The notes under the pieces are model-generated. The model saw only the letters and a list, made by a program, of their open reading frames with translations, did no database searches and was not told where the DNA came from. The position numbers and the translations under genes were made by a program. Positions 1-11,690 of a DNA stretch of 64,000 nucleotides are shown piece by piece; the stretch's first letter is position 1; each line of letters starts with the position of its first letter. The DNA comes from Nemophila menziesii (Eukaryota > Streptophyta > Magnoliopsida > Boraginales > Hydrophyllaceae), in the NCBI GenBank assembly GCA_029959085.1, contig JARWIR010000010.1, positions 33,410,731 to 33,474,730 of the forward strand. The letters run 5' to 3'.

Positions 1-146
1 TTTTTCAAGAAAATATTATCTCAATCTTAGAACTGAGATATGACAAATCTCATCTCAGTTTTGGTGGGACAAACCTCATCACACAAAACACAAAAAAAAA
101 GTATCTTAGTTATTGTGGGTTAAATCTTAAAATTTGTGCATCATAG

Positions 147-1620
147 ACCCCCAACTCAAAGTTGTATCGTCCCGATACAATAAAGATAAAAACATAGGGA
201 AGTCTAGAAATACACACTTATAAAATTTTCAACACAAGGGAAAAAGCATAGCAGAATATATAGAATAAACCTAAAGCACATAACTCAGAAAATTTCATGC
301 AATAATATTCATAAACTACATACCTGTATACTTCTCATATCTACAGTCAACACGGCTTGAATTCAAGATCAGATTAGTTTCGCAATGTAAGAAGGATTGG
401 GACTTTAGTCAGTTCCCCAAGAGAGCTATAGATTGTTCATCAAACCTCACTAGTATCCAAGGATCCACTTAACTAATCTCTAATGGCTCAATCACTTCTC
501 AATTACATAGCAAAGAATCAAAAGGTCTTTAAGGTTGTAATGTAGGCTTAGGGACGGTATGATAGTATATTTGGATAATTTGGAGTGAGCTTTTGGCTCT
601 CTCCTCACTAGCCATCAACGAATCGCCCTAGAGCTTGAGTTACTCTCATAAACGTTTCTCACTCAACCCAATGAATTCCTTGATGCACAATTTAGCATCC
701 CCAATAACCCAATTAAAGCTTAAGATGTTCACATAAAAATCCACTTTGCCGGTCCGAATATATATATTTTCTTTTCTTTTCAAATCAATTTTCTTTTATA
801 GCTATGACTCTCTTTTAATGTTGAGATATCATGCTAATTTCTCATATATATATTTTTTCTTTTTAATGCCCTTATTGGCAAATTTAGCTCGAAGCTTCTT
901 TTTCATTCACTGTTACCCCGGCAAAGGGTTACAATACAAATCCGTGAAACATCATCAATATAAAGCACAATTAATAAGCTCAAAAATCCCAACACAATAA
1001 CAATTCCCATAATGGTGGACCCACCACCCCAAACTCAAGCTCTAAAACAACTGTCTATGCATCGCGATTCGAGTGCGGGTCATATGGAAAAGTCCTATAA
1101 TCTAAAGGGTATGGCTTATAATGTGTTTCAATAAAAAGGCTTTAGAAAGGCTAGAAGGGGCTAAGAAGGATATATCATATAAAATCAAAAATCACAAGGT
1201 GAGAAGGTATAAAAAGGCTTCAAAGGCTTCAAAATATGAAAGAACCGCCTTAATCACTTTCTACACTATGTAATTTAGAAAATTTCTTACCTTTAGCATT
1301 TTCATCAAATGGTTTTTCAACTAGCTTGGATCTCACGGCCTACACACTTTTCAAGGTTCCCTGAGATCGAACATACTTTCTATCGCATTGCTCACTAATC
1401 TTTTCTTTACTATCAACGTGTGTTTTCCTGCAAATACTCAAAGCATACAAATACATAGCTCATAAACATATTACTTACTATCATTAATCTACTGAGCTTA
1501 TGCTTTCAAGCTATTAAACACACTCTACATCTACTTCCTATGTATCAAAAATTTTAATTTCACCCAAAAACAGAAAAATGGAGATGAGAGACAACGAATC
1601 CCACACCCCCAACTCAAAAA
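147..1620 (-). repeat. Noncoding 3' region with two further GAGTTGGGGG motifs
   Basis: There is no convincing gene between 147 and 1734. On the minus strand GAGTTGGGGG occurs at both ends (1606-1620 and 147-161). In each case it follows a short inverted repeat (GTCGTGGGGACAC near 1640, TATCGGGACGATA near 170). The paired arrangement suggests a duplicated stem plus purine-tract module in the element's 3' untranslated region. Confidence 0.4.
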
Positions 1621-1734
1621 TGAGCCGTGTCCCCACGACTCGAAAAGACTCGAAAAAAAAAACAGAAATTAAAATTAGCAGATAAAAGCATATTTACAGA
1701 AATGGTAAGGAAGAAAGAGAACATACTCTCGAGG

Positions 1735-2937
1735 CTATTGCCTCGCATTATTGATATCCAAGGTTGGAATTGCTGGACCTTTCGTTAATTGCTCAAGGAG
1801 TTTCATGATGTGCACTTGATTAGTGTTGATTTGTGCCACATCATTGACTAAGGAAGTTTGAGCTGCTTCAAATTTCGTTAAACGCTCCTCCATCTTCTCT
1901 TGCCAATTTTCCTCCTTTTCTTCCTTCGAGACTTGCGTATAACCCGCTCTTCGAAGACTTTCTTTGATCCAAGCGTTATCAATATAACTCACTTTAAATT
2001 CGAGTTTCTCTTCTTCACCCAATACTACATTCGCTTTTCGCACAAGACACGTGATCATAGTTGGAAATTTAACATTATAAACTGATTTATGAGAGACCGA
2101 AAATCGTATCACCTCCTCATAGATCAACTGTGCCACATCCACTTCTTCTTCTCTCAAAATACAGTCCAATAGTAGCGCGTTCTTCATAGTCACATCCAAA
2201 GTTCGTGTGTTTCCAAAGACATTAGGAATAAGGAAATTGTGCCAAATTCTAGCATCTGCTTGAAGATATTTGTAAGGCCAAGGTGCCTCCAATTCTCCCT
2301 TATGTGATTGCACTTTCTCTTTGTCTAATACATGCTCAAAAAGTAATTCCTCATCAAAGATTTTTCGCTTAGCAACTGCTTCTTCAATTTTGCAAAAACC
2401 TTTCAATTTCTTAAACTTGAAGTGGTTCCTAATCTCCTCGACTGTGAAAGGAACTATCTTTCCTCTAATCGGAACACCATCACTATCTCGGCTAAAGAGG
2501 CCTAAATAGAACTCCAAAACTAATTCAGGACATAATTCAGAACGTCTTACCATGAACGTAGACCAACCCAATTTCTCACCAAGCTCAAAGAATCTCTTGT
2601 ATTCTCCATCTCTAATTTCTTCCTTGAATACTTTCTCATAGGCAAAAGGTAGTTCTTTTAACTGTTTCTCTGCAGAAATCTTCAAGGCCTTTGAAGTATC
2701 CACTTTCTCTATAGGTATAAGATCTTGTTGAGGTAGTGTTCTCTCCTTTGCATAATAATAAAGCTTTTTACCATTATTATCATACGAAGGTTTCCCACTT
2801 TTCTTCACATTCTCTTTACCCTTTGATTTAGAACTAGCACCTTTGTCAATTGATTTCTTCTTGTTTAAATCCAATCCCTTGTTACTCTTCACCTCCCTCT
2901 TGTTAGCTAAGATTGTTGTTCTATTAGTCATCCTCAA
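1735..2937 (-). CDS. Athila-type 'putative plant transposon protein' ORF
   Basis: A 400-codon open frame downstream of pol. The first ~70 residues are Lys/Ser-rich. A central domain (about residues 90-310) has the features of the plant transposon protein family PF20167, such as LVLEFYLGLFSRD, WHNFLIPNVFGNTRTLD and VKFPTMITCLVR. Near residues 340-390 there is a Glu/Lys-rich, coiled-coil-like stretch (EEKEENWQEKMEER..). In Athila-like elements an ORF in this position is sometimes called env-like or ORF3, and its function is unknown. I see no signal peptide or membrane segment. It is uninterrupted although gag and pol are broken. The family call is from memory of motifs. Confidence 0.75.
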   Translation of the reverse strand: MRMTNRTTILANKREVKSNKGLDLNKKKSIDKGASSKSKGKENVKKSGKPSYDNNGKKLYYYAKERTLPQQDLIPIEKVDTSKALKISAEKQLKELPFAYEKVFKEEIRDGEYKRFFELGEKLGWSTFMVRRSELCPELVLEFYLGLFSRDSDGVPIRGKIVPFTVEEIRNHFKFKKLKGFCKIEEAVAKRKIFDEELLFEHVLDKEKVQSHKGELEAPWPYKYLQADARIWHNFLIPNVFGNTRTLDVTMKNALLLDCILREEEVDVAQLIYEEVIRFSVSHKSVYNVKFPTMITCLVRKANVVLGEEEKLEFKVSYIDNAWIKESLRRAGYTQVSKEEKEENWQEKMEERLTKFEAAQTSLVNDVAQINTNQVHIMKLLEQLTKGPAIPTLDINNARQ

Positions 2938-2940
2938 TTA

Positions 2941-2955
2941 ACCCCCAACTCAAAG
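2941..2955 (-). promoter_or_regulatory. Polypurine-tract-like motif before the 400-codon ORF
   Basis: The minus strand reads CTTTGAGTTGGGGGT, ending a few bases upstream of the ORF's start codon. The same core recurs on the minus strand at 1606-1620 and 147-161, and on the plus strand at 50057-50070 directly before an LTR. It may act as an internal or terminal polypurine tract. That role is inferred. Confidence 0.45.
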
Positions 2956-3359
2956 CTTTAGCAACCCTTGAAATTAAACTCTTGAATTAATGGTTGAACA
3001 AGCTTGATTTGGCTTAGGAAATATGAATTGATGATTAATCTCTATGTGGGTGAGGTGGATTTGTAATGGGTTGGCTTGGATTTTAGAAATTGTGTGATGA
3101 ATTTTGAAAATTTGGCTATTTGATTCTTCAATTTGAATGGATTTGGTGAGGATTGGGTATTTGATTCTCTCTTGTAATGATGTGGAGAGAAGGTTTGATG
3201 TGTTTTTCTTGATGATTGGGTAGTGTTTTGGTGATTGGTGAAGGTTTTGATGAGCTCCAATGGAGTTAGGAGGGTTGTGGAGAAGAAAAAGAGGATTAAG
3301 GTTTAATAAATTTGGAATAATAAGCTTAATACCTCCTTTATAACTCAATCCCGTAACTT

Positions 3360-3790
3360 TTTCTCTCTCTGGCGGCGCTGCGGACTACCCCTGCGGACCA
3401 TGGGGTGTACCGCAGGGTAGTCCGCGACATCTGATGCTCGAAAATTTTTGCTCACTGGATTGGACCCGTGGTAGGACCCCGTGGCACGGGTTTTTGGATC
3501 GCGGACTAGGGTCCGGTGTACCGGAGGGTACACCACGGCATCTGTAGCTAACTCCGTCAAAATACCCGTGGTACCTACCCCGTGGCACGCGTTTTTGAGG
3601 CGCGGAACATGGTGTGGTGCAGGGGGGTAGTCCGCGGCAAATTTTTTCTCGTTTCTAGATCAAACCCGCGGTGCAACCCGTGGTACGGGTTTTGACCACG
3701 CGGACCATCCCTGCGGACCATGGGGTAGTCCGTGGGTGTAGTCCGCGGGGTGCATTCTTGCGCTCCAAAAATTTTCCTCGCGTTCCCTAA
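3360..3790. repeat. GC-rich spacer with GCGGACCA / GGGGTAGTCCGC repeats
   Basis: A sharply GC-rich island of about 430 bp in AT-rich surroundings. It repeats variants of GCGGACCATGGGG, GTAGTCCGC, ACCCGTGGTACGGG and CCCCGTGGCACGGG, many of them near-palindromic. It lies between the integrase tail and the 400-codon ORF. Open frames cross it on the minus strand only because of its composition, so I do not call genes here. Similar GC-rich modules occur in the Copia solo LTR at 31430-31620 and 31960-32010. Confidence 0.75.
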
Positions 3791-3929
3791 CTCGATTTCT
3801 CCGATTCATGCACACCAAAAACACTAATACCTTCGTCAAACATGCATTATCAACTAAAAACAACTAAAATAAACTTAAACTAAAAACGTAAAGGACATGA
3901 AAGCATGAAAAACTACGGGTTGTCTCCCG

Positions 3930-4826
3930 TACAGCACTTTTGTTTTACGTCTTTCAAAGTTAGACGTGTTACCTCTGTCAAGATTTGCGAATATAGCCTC
4001 CCCAACAACGAGTAAGGCTATGAACGTCAACTAATCTACGCTTGACCCCAGTTTTGGGGCGAATCTCTATCACCTTGGCTGAAACAACCTTAGTGACGAT
4101 GAATGGTCCCATCCACTAGTCTTTGAAACTTCGTGGCCTGTTCTCGCATTTGTGGGCTTTCCATAGGACTTCATGGCCAACCCCAAACTCAATGTTTGGC
4201 TCAGTATCCACATGTTTTAAGTGGATCTCCTCAGGAGGGACTTTGTGATGTGAAAGGCTGTGGATGATAGGCACGGTGGGATCCAACTTCCTCGGTTTCT
4301 TACCCAAGACATAGAAGGTCTCGGATACATTCTTAGCATGAAGGGTGATGGTCCCATCTTGGAAGTTGATCACACTTTGACTTGTGGCCATGAAAGGTCG
4401 TCCAAGTATGATCGGAACCTGCTTATCTGCATCAAACTCAAGAATAACAAAGTCAGTAGGGATGGCGATATTACCTGCACGGACTAAGACGTCCTCCACT
4501 GTTCCCTATGTCCTCTTCACTGAGTTGTCAGCAAACTGCAACTTCACTGGAGTCTTCTCTGATTTCTGAAGTCCAAGTCTCTCGAACACGGACTTAGGCA
4601 TAAGATTCACACCAGAACCCACATCGTACATCGCTTTCACCTTGAGCATAGCATGTAATTGAATAGGAAGGTTGAAGCTTCCCGGATCTTTAAGCTTTGA
4701 TGGTAGCTCTTTCTCACTTCTTCTCGAAACCCTCAGGTCCTCTCTCGGGATCTCTACACTCGCTTTTCTCAGGAATAATTTGCGTATAAACTTGTTGCGG
4801 TGTAAGTCCTCTTTTCGCAATCTCAA
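3930..4826 (-). pseudogene. pol remnant: protease joined to integrase C-terminal tail
   Basis: The frame at 4826-4506 carries the N-terminal half of a retropepsin. Its active-site region reads DVGSG where Athila proteases usually have a D-x-G-A-S type motif. A stop at about 4502 separates it from 4499-4116, which holds the second half (motif ILGRPFM). About 45 codons after ILGRPFM the sequence becomes integrase tail (EVLWKAHKCENRPRSFKD), followed across a stop by WMGPFIVTKV and IRPKTG. The whole RT-RNase H-integrase core, normally about 3 kb, is missing. Translation becomes meaningless after about 3960. Confidence 0.8.
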
Positions 4827-6764
4827 GCATTTGGGCGTTGATATTTTCAGGTTGGTACGCCTCTACAAACGTCTTGAGAACAGTGTCATCTTTAGGATTT
4901 GTATCAGGAATAGTTGGTGACACTAGTTGAACAATAGGTGGCGATTCCACCTTCTCTTCCTCTTTCTCTTCTAGCACAGCAGGTGCCACTTCATCTTTCG
5001 ATTCCTCTTTTGAGGCTTCTTCCTCTTTCTCTTTAGCCAACTCAGCTGCATATTCCACTACCGATCTAATTTCCTCTTGTACCTTCCTCAGTAACTCTAT
5101 AAACTCGTCTTTCTCTTGATCGTCCTCCATATAAACTTCTAAACAGTCAGATTCCTCGGGGCTAGACTCGGTTGGTTCTTCTTCAATATTGGGAACTTCC
5201 ACGGCACTAATGGCAGCATGTGGTGCTTCCTCTTTCTTTTCCTTAATCTCAAGACATATAGCCTTGCAAGCTTCGAACTCATCCTTATCTTCACCTCCTT
5301 CGATTGCCTTTACTTCCTTTTGTTCTACAACACTTGTTAACACTTTGTTTAACTGTGTCACTTGAGTAGTTAGCATCTGAAGTATGGCATCATGTCCTCT
5401 GACCTTTTCTTCTTGAGCGTTTATAGTCGTGTTCAAACGGTCTAGAGCTTGTACTATCTGTGTATTGTCCATAGATCCTTCTTGCGGATACTGAGGTAAA
5501 GCTTTCTGCTCTAATGAATTGGTATAGGCGTCTTGAGCAGGTTGTTGTGGAGGAGCAGGTCTATTCTGATATTGGTTTTGGTACTGACCTTTCTGTTGGT
5601 AAGAGTTGTTCTGGGGTCGCGATTGATATTGACCAGGATTAGCGGCCCCTTGTGGATTTGAATACTGCATACCCGTATGGTTGCGGTTGCCCCATCGGTT
5701 GGATATAAAGTAAACAGATTGCGGATTTGATTCGCACTCTTTCCATACATGATCGTTAACTCCACATTGTTGACAACCTTGTGCTTCTTGTACTACCTTG
5801 GTAGCGGCTAAATTTTTCTCCATCGCGATTCTCAGCTCCTTGATTTGATTTTCTAATGAGGATATTTGAGCTGAATTCGCAGTTTCTGCGTCTAAACGAA
5901 GCGTTCCTCGGGTCTTTACTACAGAAGCTCGCGTTGAAGGCCAACTTTTTTCTTGTTCCATAATATTTTCCAACACCTCAGAAGCTTCATTATGATTCAT
6001 GGACACAAAATTACCCTTTCCAATGTTATCCACCTTTTCTCTACCTTTATCATTAAGACCTTCATAGAACATAGCAAGTTGTAGAGCAGGTGTATAACCA
6101 TGGAGTGGACATCTAATTAATTTTTGTTGAAACCTTGTCAATGCTTCTCCCACTGTTTCTCCATCTTCTTGGCAAAATCTTGCAAGCTCGGCTTGATCTT
6201 TAAGTCTCATGCTCTTCAGATAAAATCGGTTAAAGAATCGGCTTGAAGTTCTCTCCAAGAGTGAATGGTTCCATGTGGTTGTCTTTCTAGCCAATCGCTA
6301 GCTCTTCCGGTCAAGAAAAACGAAAACATATGACAATACAGTTGCTAGCGTGTAATGCCAGGAGTAATGTAGGCATCACAAATCTGCATGAACTTCTGAA
6401 TCACTTTTACCGGATCTTGAATAGCTGTACCAGTATAGAGTCCGAAACTTTGAAATTGACTGAGCATACCCGGATCGGGTCTAAATTTGATATTCGGAAT
6501 CTCAGGAGGGCGGTAACCAATTGGTTGAACATGGAATGGTATATTAAGGCCAGGTAGATCTTGTTCAACTTGGTTTTGTTGATTATTTAGATTGTTCCCA
6601 TTACCTCCTCCTGCTGGTAGTTGTTGTCCTTCCAGTCCACCGAGTGGTGGATCTCCTCCCGGTAATTGTTGTCCTCCTGGTGGTAATTGTTGTCCTCCTG
6701 CTGGTGGATTTTGACGAACTCCACCAAGAGGTAGCTCTTGTTGGGATGCCATAGCTCTTCTCAA
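4714..6764 (-). pseudogene. gag of the Athila-like element, broken
   Basis: Two minus-strand frames make up this gag. The first (6764-6345) has a Gly/Gln/Pro-rich leader followed by a nucleocapsid-type start. The second (6294-4714, 526 codons) holds the retrotransposon gag domain near its N-terminus, around the motifs GEALTRFQQKL and MFYEGL. It then has one CCHC-like knuckle (CQQCGVNDHVWKEC), an Asn/Gln-rich stretch and a long Glu/Lys-rich tail. A stop and frame change near 6300-6345 separate the two parts. Gag would form the virus-like particle and package the RNA. This copy cannot make one continuous protein. Confidence 0.8.
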
Positions 6765-6980
6765 GGCTCTTTCCTCACGAACTCGTTTGTTGTAAGGTCT
6801 GAAACTCCTCTCAGGCTCCGATAAGGGAGGCCAAGAATTAAACTGTGAAACCTGAAAAAGACTAAAGCAAACCCAAGCGTAAATCTGGAAAAAATAAAAA
6901 CTAAACTAAAAACTGAAAAGTAAAAACTAATTAAAAACTAAAACTCGAAATAGATAACCCACACGCTAACGAGATACAAG

Positions 6981-6998
6981 TCCCCGGCAGCGGCGCCA
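6981..6998 (-). other. Primer-binding site for tRNA-Asp
   Basis: The minus strand reads TGGCGCCGCTGCCGGGGA. This complements the 3' end of plant tRNA-Asp (GUC) with one apparent mismatch. Athila-type elements commonly use this primer. It sits six bases inside the 5' LTR end, as expected, and fixes the element's orientation. Confidence 0.85.
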
Positions 6999-7004
6999 AA
7001 AACT

Positions 7005-8541
7005 TGGTGTCGCCTAGGGTGTGATAAAAATAAGATCAATTTAAGTATGGAAAACTATGCACTCTCACCCTAGACAGGCACAGTACTGCAAGTATTACAG
7101 GACGTATGCAAGTTTTAATGATAAGTAGAGTTCGTTCTCAGGGACTTAAGTGTGTTAATCGCGTAGGAACAGATAACGAGTAAAAGTAAATAACTAGAAG
7201 ACAATAAATAAAGTAAATAGGAATTCGAGATTAACAATTAAACTAATTAAAACTAGGAAAATAATGACAATAAAGTAAAAGATTAAGAATATGAGATGAG
7301 AAGTATAGCTTAGGTTTTGCTAGTATGCACTAATCCTTCTAATTCTATCTATAAATCTAGTTAATGAGGGAGAATATTAGCTCTTGTTAATACTTAGTCA
7401 AGATTCTAAATTCCCCAAGCTTAGACCTTGAGAGCGACTAAGGGGGCTACGTCACAACCAAGAAGTGATTTCAAATAGGGTTATCAAACGCTACTAAGGC
7501 CCTAAGCAAATACTACAATCTTGGTGATACGGTGGTTAAAACAAACCCTAATGACTATCTAGTTAGAAGTATGTTTTGTCAGAACTTCTATCGACACTAG
7601 ACATTATGTGGTGGTTCAATAGTTAAACACCCTGTCAAGGAGACCATCTAACTACTATTAAAACAATCCTAAAGTGATCAGTTCTAGGAAAGACATTAAA
7701 TCAAAACACATAAGCAAATATAAAGTAAGTAGCTAATATCAGATTAAAACATATAATTCCTAAAGAAACTTAGATAGAAGAATTAGAATTCATAGATTAT
7801 ACATATGCAAAACCCAAGCTATGGGGAGTTTAATTCATACCTGAAGGAAATAAACTAAAAGAAATTACAAAAGACATCATCTTGCTCTCTACAATAAACT
7901 GGAAGAATAAAACCTTAAGAACTAATTACTATGAGGCAAAGATGATTTACAAGTGATATAAGGGTGTATTTATAGGTGTTTAGAAGACCTAATTCGTTTT
8001 CTTGAGGAAGAGTTAAGGTATTGGACTTCTAGCCCAACTCAAATTCGTATGGAAGTAAAGATAAACACTGCTGCACCGTTTTGAGTGTATCTTCTTCGTT
8101 ATTGGTCGGATTTTGCTCCACAAGATACCAAAAGAATCGCAACAGAATTATCTAGGCCCTTTAGAAGGAACTTACCAAAATCGGCCTATTTCTTAGGTAA
8201 AAACGCCTATCTTTGGACGTGTATGCAGAATCCCAGTTTTAGGCAGCTTTTCATTTTCCATCTTTTTAGCAATTCTTTCCTTATCTCCAATTACCATGCA
8301 AATCTCTTTCCATAAGTTGTTGTCTTTGACTTGGACTCTAATTAATCTCCATAATTATCTTTAAAGCTACACACTAAATAAATAATTAAACCCAATATGC
8401 TCTAAAAACATTATTTCTACAAATCAAGACATAAAATAGGAAAGTGCACTAAAACTCAAGAAAATCGACATTATTGACTTCTAAAACACTAAAAATGATG
8501 TCTCATCTTAACATAAATCTATCACAAATGAGGAGACATCA
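7005..8541 (-). repeat. 5' LTR of the Athila-like element
   Basis: About 1.54 kb with TG...CA ends. On the minus strand it starts TGATGTCTCCTCA at 8541 and ends ..GACACCA at 7005, six bases before the primer-binding site. Length and ends agree with the solo LTR at 30932-34184 once that copy's insert is removed. The first 46 bases can fold into a hairpin, with arms at 8530-8541 and 8496-8507. No coding capacity is seen. Confidence 0.85.
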
Positions 8542-8732
8542 ATCATATTCAAAAAAATTATAGATCATAACTATCATCTTCAGTTCTTTATTTTGTCAAT
8601 TAAACCGTAGATCATAAATCATGATAGGTTTCTGGACATTTTAGCCTCGTGAAGGATCTCCCTAATTTTATTGGATTTAATTACACTAGAAATCCTATGT
8701 GAGTTATATCAATTAGACCAATATGTAAGGTA

Positions 8733-8860
8733 TTTAATTGGAGACGAGACAAATCTCATCTCAGTAGGGGTACCGGGGGTTGTAAAATTTCTTTTGGATA
8801 TTGCAAGAAAATCTCATCTCATACTTAGACTGGAGATGAGACAAATTCCACTTAGCCCCT
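8733..8860. repeat. GAGATGAGACAAATCTCATCTC palindromic-type repeat beside the element
   Basis: Several copies of a GAGATGAGA/TCTCATCTC sequence lie here. One stretch (8797-8845) aligns over about 45 bases with positions 12-60 of the window, on the other side of the Athila element. This could be a host repeat split by the insertion, or separate copies of one family. Confidence 0.45.
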
Positions 8861-8869
8861 CGCTGAAAA

Positions 8870-9470
8870 AGGAAAACAAATAATTTTTCCCCGTCAGAAC
8901 CCAGCTCGTAAAGAAGAAAAATCTATTTTTTTTGCCCCAGGGTCCTCGCTTGAAAAGGAAAAAACTCTACCTTTTTTTTCCGATGTTGTATAAGGAAAAA
9001 AATTAATTATTATTTGTCTTCGGCTAGAAAAGAATAAAAAATCTATTTTTTTCCTTGATCCCACTCTCGAAAAGAAAAAATCTAAAAAAAAGTTTGTGTC
9101 CCGACTTCCCTATGTAAAACAAAATAAATCAAATTTTTTCCCCTCTCGCTAAAGAAGAAAAAAAATCTAAATTTTTTTCCTATGGGCTCTAAGTTGGAAA
9201 AGAAAATAAAACTAAACTTTTTTTTTCTCCTATAAAAGGAAAAAAAAATCTAAAAGTAAAACAATTTTGTTGTGGACCCTTAGCTGGAAAAGGAAATAAT
9301 CTTGCACTAGGCTTTCTGTTGGAAAATAAAAATTAATTTTGACATTTTCTATCTCCGATCTCTGTACTGAAAAAGAAAAAAATCTTTAAAAATTTATCCC
9401 TCGAATCTTTTGTAGAAAAGAAAAATATTTCAAAATACCTCTGTACTCTTTGTTAGAAAATAATTTTTTT
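8870..9470. repeat. Diverged A/T-rich tandem repeat
   Basis: About ten irregular copies of a 50-70-bp unit. Each runs roughly as a CTCGC-like start, GAAAAGAAAAAAATCTA, a T-run and CCC. No gene is present. Confidence 0.6.
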
Positions 9471-9477
9471 TAATATT

Positions 9478-11690
9478 TTTTTAATTAAGTACTAAATATA
9501 ATTATTATTTAATAATTAATAAGGTGGGGATAAATTTTCACATCAATACTAATAATTAATGGGATAATTCCCAATTAATTACAATTTTACACTTTTTATT
9601 CCTCCAAAAAAAAGGAAGGAGAAAATTACTTCCTATTTACTCACAAATTATCAACTTAATTATCAATTAAACACATAGTCATATTTACCTTACATTATTG
9701 CCCTTATATGATTTTTTTAATTATTATTTTTTTAACATTTAAAAAAAAAATCTTCCGATTTTTTTTTCGAATCTTTTTCTTCCCGATTTTTTTTAAATCG
9801 AAATTCCGGGTTATGTGTTGTTATAACGCACAAATATAGATTTATGTATTCTTGTAACACACAAAGTTATAAAATCGATCTAAATGATTCCCTTCTTTAA
9901 CAAAATTGTTTTTTTCTCTTTATTAACCGCATATACCCTATTTTACTCGTTTTTAACTATCTTGATATATTATCTTTTTGTCCAACACTTTTTTGTTATT
10001 TTTGTGTGTTTATGTTTTTGGGTTTTGTGTGTTCTTGATTTTGTTTATTCCAATTCCGTGTATTCCTGGAACACACAAAACTCAGAATTGTGTATTCTTA
10101 GAACGCACAAATATCAGATTTGTGTGTTCATGGAACACACAAAACTCAAATTTGTGTATTCATAGAACACTTAAACTCGAATTTATGTATTCATGGAATA
10201 CACAAAACTTGATTTTGTTTATTCAAATTCTGTGTATTTGTGGAACCCACAAAACTCATCATTGTGTATTTTTGGAACGCATAAATCTCAGATTTGTGTA
10301 TTCATGGAACACATAAAACTCAAATTTTTGTATTCATGAAACACATAAAACTCGAATTTATGTATTCCTTGAATACACAAAACCTGATTTTGTTTGTTCC
10401 AATTCTGTGTATTCCTGAAACACACAAATCTCAGATTTGTGTATTCTTGGAACACACAAATCTCAGTTTTGTGTATTCATTGAACACAAAAAACTCAAAT
10501 TTGTGTATTCATGGAACACATAAAACTCAAATTTGTGTATTCATGGAACACATAAAAATCAAATTTGTGTATTCATGGAACACATAAAACTCGAATTTAT
10601 GTATTCCTTTAATACACAAAATTTGATTTTGTTTGTTCCAATTCTATGTGTTCGTGGACACACAAATCTCAAAATTGTGTATTCCTGGAACTCACAAATC
10701 TCAGATTTGTGTATTCGTGGAACACGTAAAACTCAAATTTGTGTATTCATTGAACACATAAAACTCAAATGTGTGTATCCATAGAACACATAAAACTCAA
10801 ATTTGTTTATTCATGGCACATAAAACTCGAATTTATGTATTCCTAGAATACACAAAACTTGATTTTGTTCGTTCCAATTCTGTGTATTCCTGAACACATT
10901 AAACTCAAATTTGTGTATTCATGGAACAAATAAAACTCGAATTTATGTATTCCTAAAATACACAAAACTTGATTTTGGTTGTTCCAATTCTGTGTGTTCC
11001 TGCAACACACAAATCTCAGAATTGCGTATTCATGGAACACAGTAAAAAAATTCGGAAAAAAAATTCAAAAAGAAATTTAAAATAAAAATAAATAAATAAA
11101 TATTATTATTATTAATTAATAGGCCTATGTGTATTTTTGTAATCTTCCCATTTTTATACTTAAGTGTGTATTAAATTGAAATTGTAATTAATTGAGAATT
11201 CTTACACTTTCTGTGTAATTAACTGGGCGTTGCCCCATAATTGATTTACATAATAATTTGATGTTCAATTAAATGAGAATTATTTTTTAAAATTAAACAT
11301 TTCATTATTAATCTTTCTTATCTATCAAATATATCTAAAAGTGCCTTTCATGGAAATACTGGAGGTGTTTTTTAGAAAAGTATTTAATTTTTTTTGAACT
11401 TTAAAAATGTTTTTAGAATTTAAAAAAAAAAATTATTTAGTTTTTTAATTTTTTTAATTAAGTAATAAAAATAATTATTATTTAATAATTAAAAAGGTAG
11501 GGATAAATTTCACATCAATACTAATAATTAATATACATAAAATATTTGATGTTCTTTTTAAATGAAAATTGATATTAAAAATTAAATATTTTATTATTAG
11601 TCTTTCTTATTTATCAAATATATGGTCTAAAAGTGTTATTCATGGCAATAGTTGAGGTGCTTTTTTAGAAATGTATTTAACTATATTTTT
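9478..11690. repeat. Direct repeats flanking and following the minisatellite
   Basis: An 80-bp AT-rich block at 9478-9560 (ending in ACATCAATACTAATAATTAA) recurs at 11450-11535. A second pair, 11240-11400 and 11528-11690, shares TTTGATGTTC, TCTTTCTTAT and TATCAAATATAT in the same order. The minisatellite is therefore framed by diverged duplications. Apart from the minisatellite, this interval is AT-rich and without genes. Confidence 0.6.
10030..11041. repeat. 32-bp minisatellite array
   Basis: Roughly 30 units of about 32 bp with the core GTGTATTCATGGAACACA followed by AAAACTCAAATTT. A variant beginning GATTTTGTTTGTTCCAATTC recurs at about 10035, 10211, 10385, 10625, 10860 and 10973, giving an irregular higher-order pattern. 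Since 32 is not a multiple of 3, all three frames stay open for long stretches. The predicted peptides are therefore by-products of the repeat. Confidence 0.9.

Larger units (their letters stand above)
1..8541 (-). mobile_element. Athila-like Ty3/Gypsy retrotransposon, internally deleted
   Basis: Read on the minus strand, the order is 5' LTR (8541-7005), a primer-binding site, gag, a protease remnant, an integrase tail, a GC-rich spacer, a 400-codon ORF and a long noncoding tail. Gag, the tRNA-Asp-type primer site and the downstream plant-transposon ORF fit the Athila lineage. Reverse transcriptase, RNase H and the integrase core are absent, so the copy is non-autonomous. No 3' LTR is recognisable, so the element either runs off the left edge or has lost that LTR. 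Bases 1-1735 hold no gene and are assigned to its 3' noncoding part by inference. The left limit is therefore uncertain. Confidence 0.85.

Noticed and set aside
119..124. VGAEV instead of VGNEV in the glucanase (residue positions) as loss of catalysis
   Set aside because: The acid/base Glu itself is present, and to my knowledge a whole GH17 subgroup has VGAE. It is a subgroup mark, not a defect.
3345..3863. Pro/Arg-rich open frames on the minus strand
   Set aside because: They come from the GC-rich spacer repeats. Several overlap in different frames with no start context or domain.
9884..10784. Long Cys/Asn/His-rich open frames
   Set aside because: They are translations of the 32-bp minisatellite, open in every frame.
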